DNA of 23,882 bases, taken from the IMG/VR virus record IMGVR_UViG_3300047316_000386, positions 1 to 23,882 of that record. One strand, given 5' to 3'. A program made the position numbers and the translations under genes. The stretch's first letter is position 1; each line of letters opens with the position of its first letter. Below the pieces are notes generated by a model, which had not been told where the DNA came from, did not search any database, and saw only the letters and a list, made by a program, of their open reading frames with translations. This DNA comes from a virus. Shown in pieces: positions 20,957 through 23,882 of this stretch.

Positions 20957-23882
20957 CACCCGAATTTTGCGAGGATCGACCAGCCGCCGCCCAACACCTT
21001 GAGCGTGAGGTTGCCGTGCGCGCTCAGCGTCTGCCCGCTGAACACGCCACCATTGGGGAAAGACATCCACAGGTCATAACCATCTGCGAGCGTGCCGCTG
21101 CCGACCGTGAGCGTGTTCACCGGGTGGATGCTGTCCTGCACCACGACATAATTCGTGCCCGCAGGAACGCTGACGGTGTTGGTGGTGACGGTGGCGATGG
21201 TCTGGCTCACGATCGCAGCGGCAGCGCCAACCGCCGCCTGCACGAACGCGGTGGTGGCGACGCTGGTATCGGCATCGCCTGGAGCCTGTGTCACCGCGAC
21301 CGATGCGCTCGGCAGGCTGACCGGGACGTTGAAGTGCGCCACCGTGCTGTCGGCATACCACGCCTGCCCCATGACAACAGAGCCGCGCGCGGCGCTCGCA
21401 CCATTAACAGGGGTCGAGAACGTCACGCCCGGGAATGACGGATATGCCGAGCCATGGTTCGTTACCGTGACGCCTGTGCCGTCCTTGCGCACGCCCCAAT
21501 CCAGCGGGCTGACGACGAGCCCGGTGCCGTGGCCCCCCGTCATTGTCGCATTGATAGGTGGGTAGACAGAGTAACTCCCTGGAATGCGTCCGCCCAAAAG
21601 TGTGACGCCGCCGGAGCCGTTGATCCCGATCACCACACGCTGTGCGGCCTGGACGAAAGTGCCACCCTGGAGCGTAACCACATCACCGACGACATATCCG
21701 GTGCCGGGGGTGATGATGTGCGTATCACTGAGCCACTGCATCGCCGTGACGCTCGCCAGCGCAGTGCCACCGGGAGACGGATCGACCACGCAGGTAGGGT
21801 AATCAGGATTTATGTAGAGCCCGTATGTGGCGACATTGATCGACGCCACGGTTCCGTCCGAGACGCTGATCTGACCAGCCGTCTGCGTGCGGCCATTGAC
21901 CGAAAGCTGCCCGTTGATGGCGGTGTCTGTCTGCGCTACCAGATTGTAGACAAATAACTCCGGGGCATCCGCGCCGGTAAGGAGCGCGATGCCGGTCATA
22001 TCCGCCGGAACATTCTGCTGCCATCGACCGCTCACCCCGCCATCCGCGCCAACGATAATGGCGGAGTGCGTCACCATGCTCTCGTCGTCGAAGTATCCTG
22101 CGGTGGCGCTGCCAAATCCGACAGTGATGTCGCTGTTGAATATCCTTACATGGACGATGCCCGGCTCGGTGACGCCGAACAGGTTCTCGGTGACATAGCA
22201 GCTGCTGTCACTGAATACGAAACGGCTGAACAGCGGAACGCCATAGCCGCCCGTTGGCCCCTTGCGGAATACCACCCCCCGGCGAGCACCCTCGATATGG
22301 CAATTCGGGGCCTGCAGCCCCACCGCAACGGAAGTGAGAGAGGACACGATGATGACGAAGACATCTTGGGGGCAGAAAAAGTAGGAACTATCGTAGTTGT
22401 GGATTGAGCCGCCCAGCATCCAGACGCCGCAGCCGTTAGGGTGCTTGTTGATCAGCGATACCTGACCGGAATTGCCGCCCTCGAAAGGCTTGACCTGGTC
22501 AACAGTCATAGTGCTGGTGATGAAGTCGGACGTGACGTTCCAAAAGCTGGAATTGCAGGCGTCCTCGATGCGGCTGTAGGGAGCGGAGAAGCCACCGCGC
22601 ACTAGCCCTACGTTGATGCCTTCGGAACAGCAGTTGTAGTCGAAGCCTGCGTCGATGAATGTGCCCTCGATGATGAGCTGATCGAACGTATTGGCTGGAG
22701 CGGTGGTTACGTTGGAAACCCGCCCATACTGGAACGCCCAGCGTGGCGGGAACGTAGCGTCCCCGGTGATGACCATGTTGGTGAAGGCGACGTTGGCGCA
22801 GCCCAAACCATCAAACACCGGCTTGCCCGCCGCACACGAATATATGCGCGCCCGTTGGCCGTCGATATTCAACCGCGAGATGCCGGTGAAATTCAGCGGA
22901 CCACCGAAGAGATAATCCCCACCAGACGAGAAAAGCAGCGTGGAGTTCGCCGATGGTCTGCCCACTGCATCAACAAAGCCCTGCGCCACCATCGCAGCCC
23001 TGGCCGCATTGATTGCTGGCACGTTGTCGGTGCCGATCACCACGGTCGGCGCGACCCAACGCCCTGCCATGTGAAACTTCACGCCGCTCCCCGGCCCGGT
23101 CGCGCTGACGGGGTCGGCGGGGTAGGCCGAGTATCCGCCGGGAGTAGTGACCGTTGCTATCGATGACGGTTGGAATTGAATTTGCGCATTGTTCGCGCCC
23201 ATCACCAACGAAACACTCGCGCCCGTCAGCCCGCTGACGCCGCCAACATCGACAATCGGTTCGGCCCATAGCAGCGGCGGGTTCTTTTGGTAGGCCCCGG
23301 CCTGCGTCAAGACGAGGGTGTCTATGTTCAGGCTTCCGCTGGTGATCCGCGCGGTGAACTGGAATTTCGTTGCGCCAGGAGATGTGCCGGTGAATGTGTA
23401 GGTGCCGTCAATGCCGCCGCTCCCCGGCGCATTGCTGTTGAGGACCACCACCTTGGTGCTCTGCACCGTCACCTGGGCAGCCACCACAGATGTCCCGCCG
23501 GTCAGCGTGTAGACGTCCAGCGGGCTGACGCCGGTTCCAGCCCCGTCAACGCCATCAATGGCGACGGTGGCGATCGTAGGATTGCCGCTAGCCTGATACG
23601 CGATGCCTGAGAGCGCCGTCGCGACAGTGCCGGCCAGCGTGATGGAATTACCGCTGACCGACGCAACCGTCGCCTTGACGCCAGCGCCTGCCGCCCCGCC
23701 AAGAGGCAGGACCACCAACTGCCCGGGAACGGCGGAACTCAGATCGGCCCCGGCAATGGTCAGTGTTTGGTTGCTGCCAGCCGCCACGGTCAGCGCACCC
23801 GAATATTGTCGGCGATCCCCCTTCGCGCCATAAAAATCGACGGAGAACACCTTGGCGTAGGTGCCAGCAGCGATCGCGCTCG
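20956..23882 (-). CDS. Tailspike with pectate-lyase-like beta-helix (partial)
   Basis: A large leftward gene, open at the right edge: the frame continues without a stop from the GTG at 23850 to base 23882, so the true start is outside the window. At least 975 residues are visible. Near the visible start VDFYGAKGD is the signature that opens pectate-lyase-type beta-helices (usually DFGAxGDG). The middle (GTDNVPAINAARAAMV, about 272-287 from the GTG, then LNIDGQRARIYSC and FTNMVITGDA) is the body of a right-handed parallel beta-helix. Near residue 850, APGDADTSVATTAFV is the phage-fibre linker motif, followed by a C-terminal beta domain. It probably binds and may cleave a host surface polysaccharide; catalytic residues cannot be picked by eye. 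Confidence 0.85.
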   Translation of the reverse strand, partial: SAIAAGTYAKVFSVDFYGAKGDRRQYSGALTVAAGSNQTLTIAGADLSSAVPGQLVVLPLGGAAGAGVKATVASVSGNSITLAGTVATALSGIAYQASGNPTIATVAIDGVDGAGTGVSPLDVYTLTGGTSVVAAQVTVQSTKVVVLNSNAPGSGGIDGTYTFTGTSPGATKFQFTARITSGSLNIDTLVLTQAGAYQKNPPLLWAEPIVDVGGVSGLTGASVSLVMGANNAQIQFQPSSIATVTTPGGYSAYPADPVSATGPGSGVKFHMAGRWVAPTVVIGTDNVPAINAARAAMVAQGFVDAVGRPSANSTLLFSSGGDYLFGGPLNFTGISRLNIDGQRARIYSCAAGKPVFDGLGCANVAFTNMVITGDATFPPRWAFQYGRVSNVTTAPANTFDQLIIEGTFIDAGFDYNCCSEGINVGLVRGGFSAPYSRIEDACNSSFWNVTSDFITSTMTVDQVKPFEGGNSGQVSLINKHPNGCGVWMLGGSIHNYDSSYFFCPQDVFVIIVSSLTSVAVGLQAPNCHIEGARRGVVFRKGPTGGYGVPLFSRFVFSDSSCYVTENLFGVTEPGIVHVRIFNSDITVGFGSATAGYFDDESMVTHSAIIVGADGGVSGRWQQNVPADMTGIALLTGADAPELFVYNLVAQTDTAINGQLSVNGRTQTAGQISVSDGTVASINVATYGLYINPDYPTCVVDPSPGGTALASVTAMQWLSDTHIITPGTGYVVGDVVTLQGGTFVQAAQRVVIGINGSGGVTLLGGRIPGSYSVYPPINATMTGGHGTGLVVSPLDWGVRKDGTGVTVTNHGSAYPSFPGVTFSTPVNGASAARGSVVMGQAWYADSTVAHFNVPVSLPSASVAVTQAPGDADTSVATTAFVQAAVGAAAAIVSQTIATVTTNTVSVPAGTNYVVVQDSIHPVNTLTVGSGTLADGYDLWMSFPNGGVFSGQTLSAHGNLTLKVLGGGWSILAKFG

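Noticed and set aside
23848-23850. GTG as the start of the tailspike gene
   Set aside because: The frame remains open to the window edge and the preceding residues (GTYAK) read naturally into the beta-helix signature, so the GTG is an internal valine codon.

Overview
The window looks like part of a temperate, short-tailed (podovirus-type, P22-like in gene order) bacteriophage or prophage from a GC-rich proteobacterium. I favour an alphaproteobacterial host because of base composition and the look of the small accessory proteins, but the sequence does not fix this. No host housekeeping gene, tRNA, rRNA, insertion sequence or CRISPR array was seen. Integrase, terminase, portal and major capsid genes are not present and presumably lie outside the window.

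Layout: (1) 1-226, the start of a leftward helix-turn-helix regulator cut by the left edge. (2) 227-392, a divergent control region with three copies of a paired TTGCRC-N3-TTGCGC repeat and one perfect inverted repeat. (3) 393-7960, a rightward early/replication operon whose genes mostly overlap by 1-4 bases: small HTH protein, SNF2-type helicase, unknown protein, zinc-ribbon protein, DUF2800-type (Cas4/AddB-like) nuclease, DUF2815-type ssDNA-binding protein, XF1762-type protein, family A DNA polymerase with proofreading domain, and four small unknown proteins. (4) 7961-8197, a noncoding segment with five copies of GGGGTCCAAA-like repeats and palindromes resembling the elements of region 2. 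(5) 8198-8371, a lone leftward small membrane protein. (6) 8418-9945, a rightward cassette of five small overlapping or abutting genes, two encoding clear membrane proteins and one a DUF7666-like protein. (7) 9949-23882, a leftward late operon of tail and DNA-ejection genes, ending in an M15-peptidase ejection protein and entering the window inside a large tailspike gene.

How it fits together: the HTH regulator probably controls the rightward early operon through the repeats in region 2. The helicase, nuclease, ssDNA-binding protein and polymerase form a replication/recombination set. The late operon supplies the adsorption apparatus (tailspike, fibres, lectin-like protein), a P22 gp10-like tail hub/DNA stabilisation protein, and three successive ejection-type proteins, the last with a peptidoglycan-cleaving domain. 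Two features are unusual: a 2-oxoglutarate/Fe(II) oxygenase plus cupin pair embedded among the tail genes, and two adjacent genes with Sec-type signal peptides. The cassette at 8198-9945 is the most likely place for an uncharacterised phage function.
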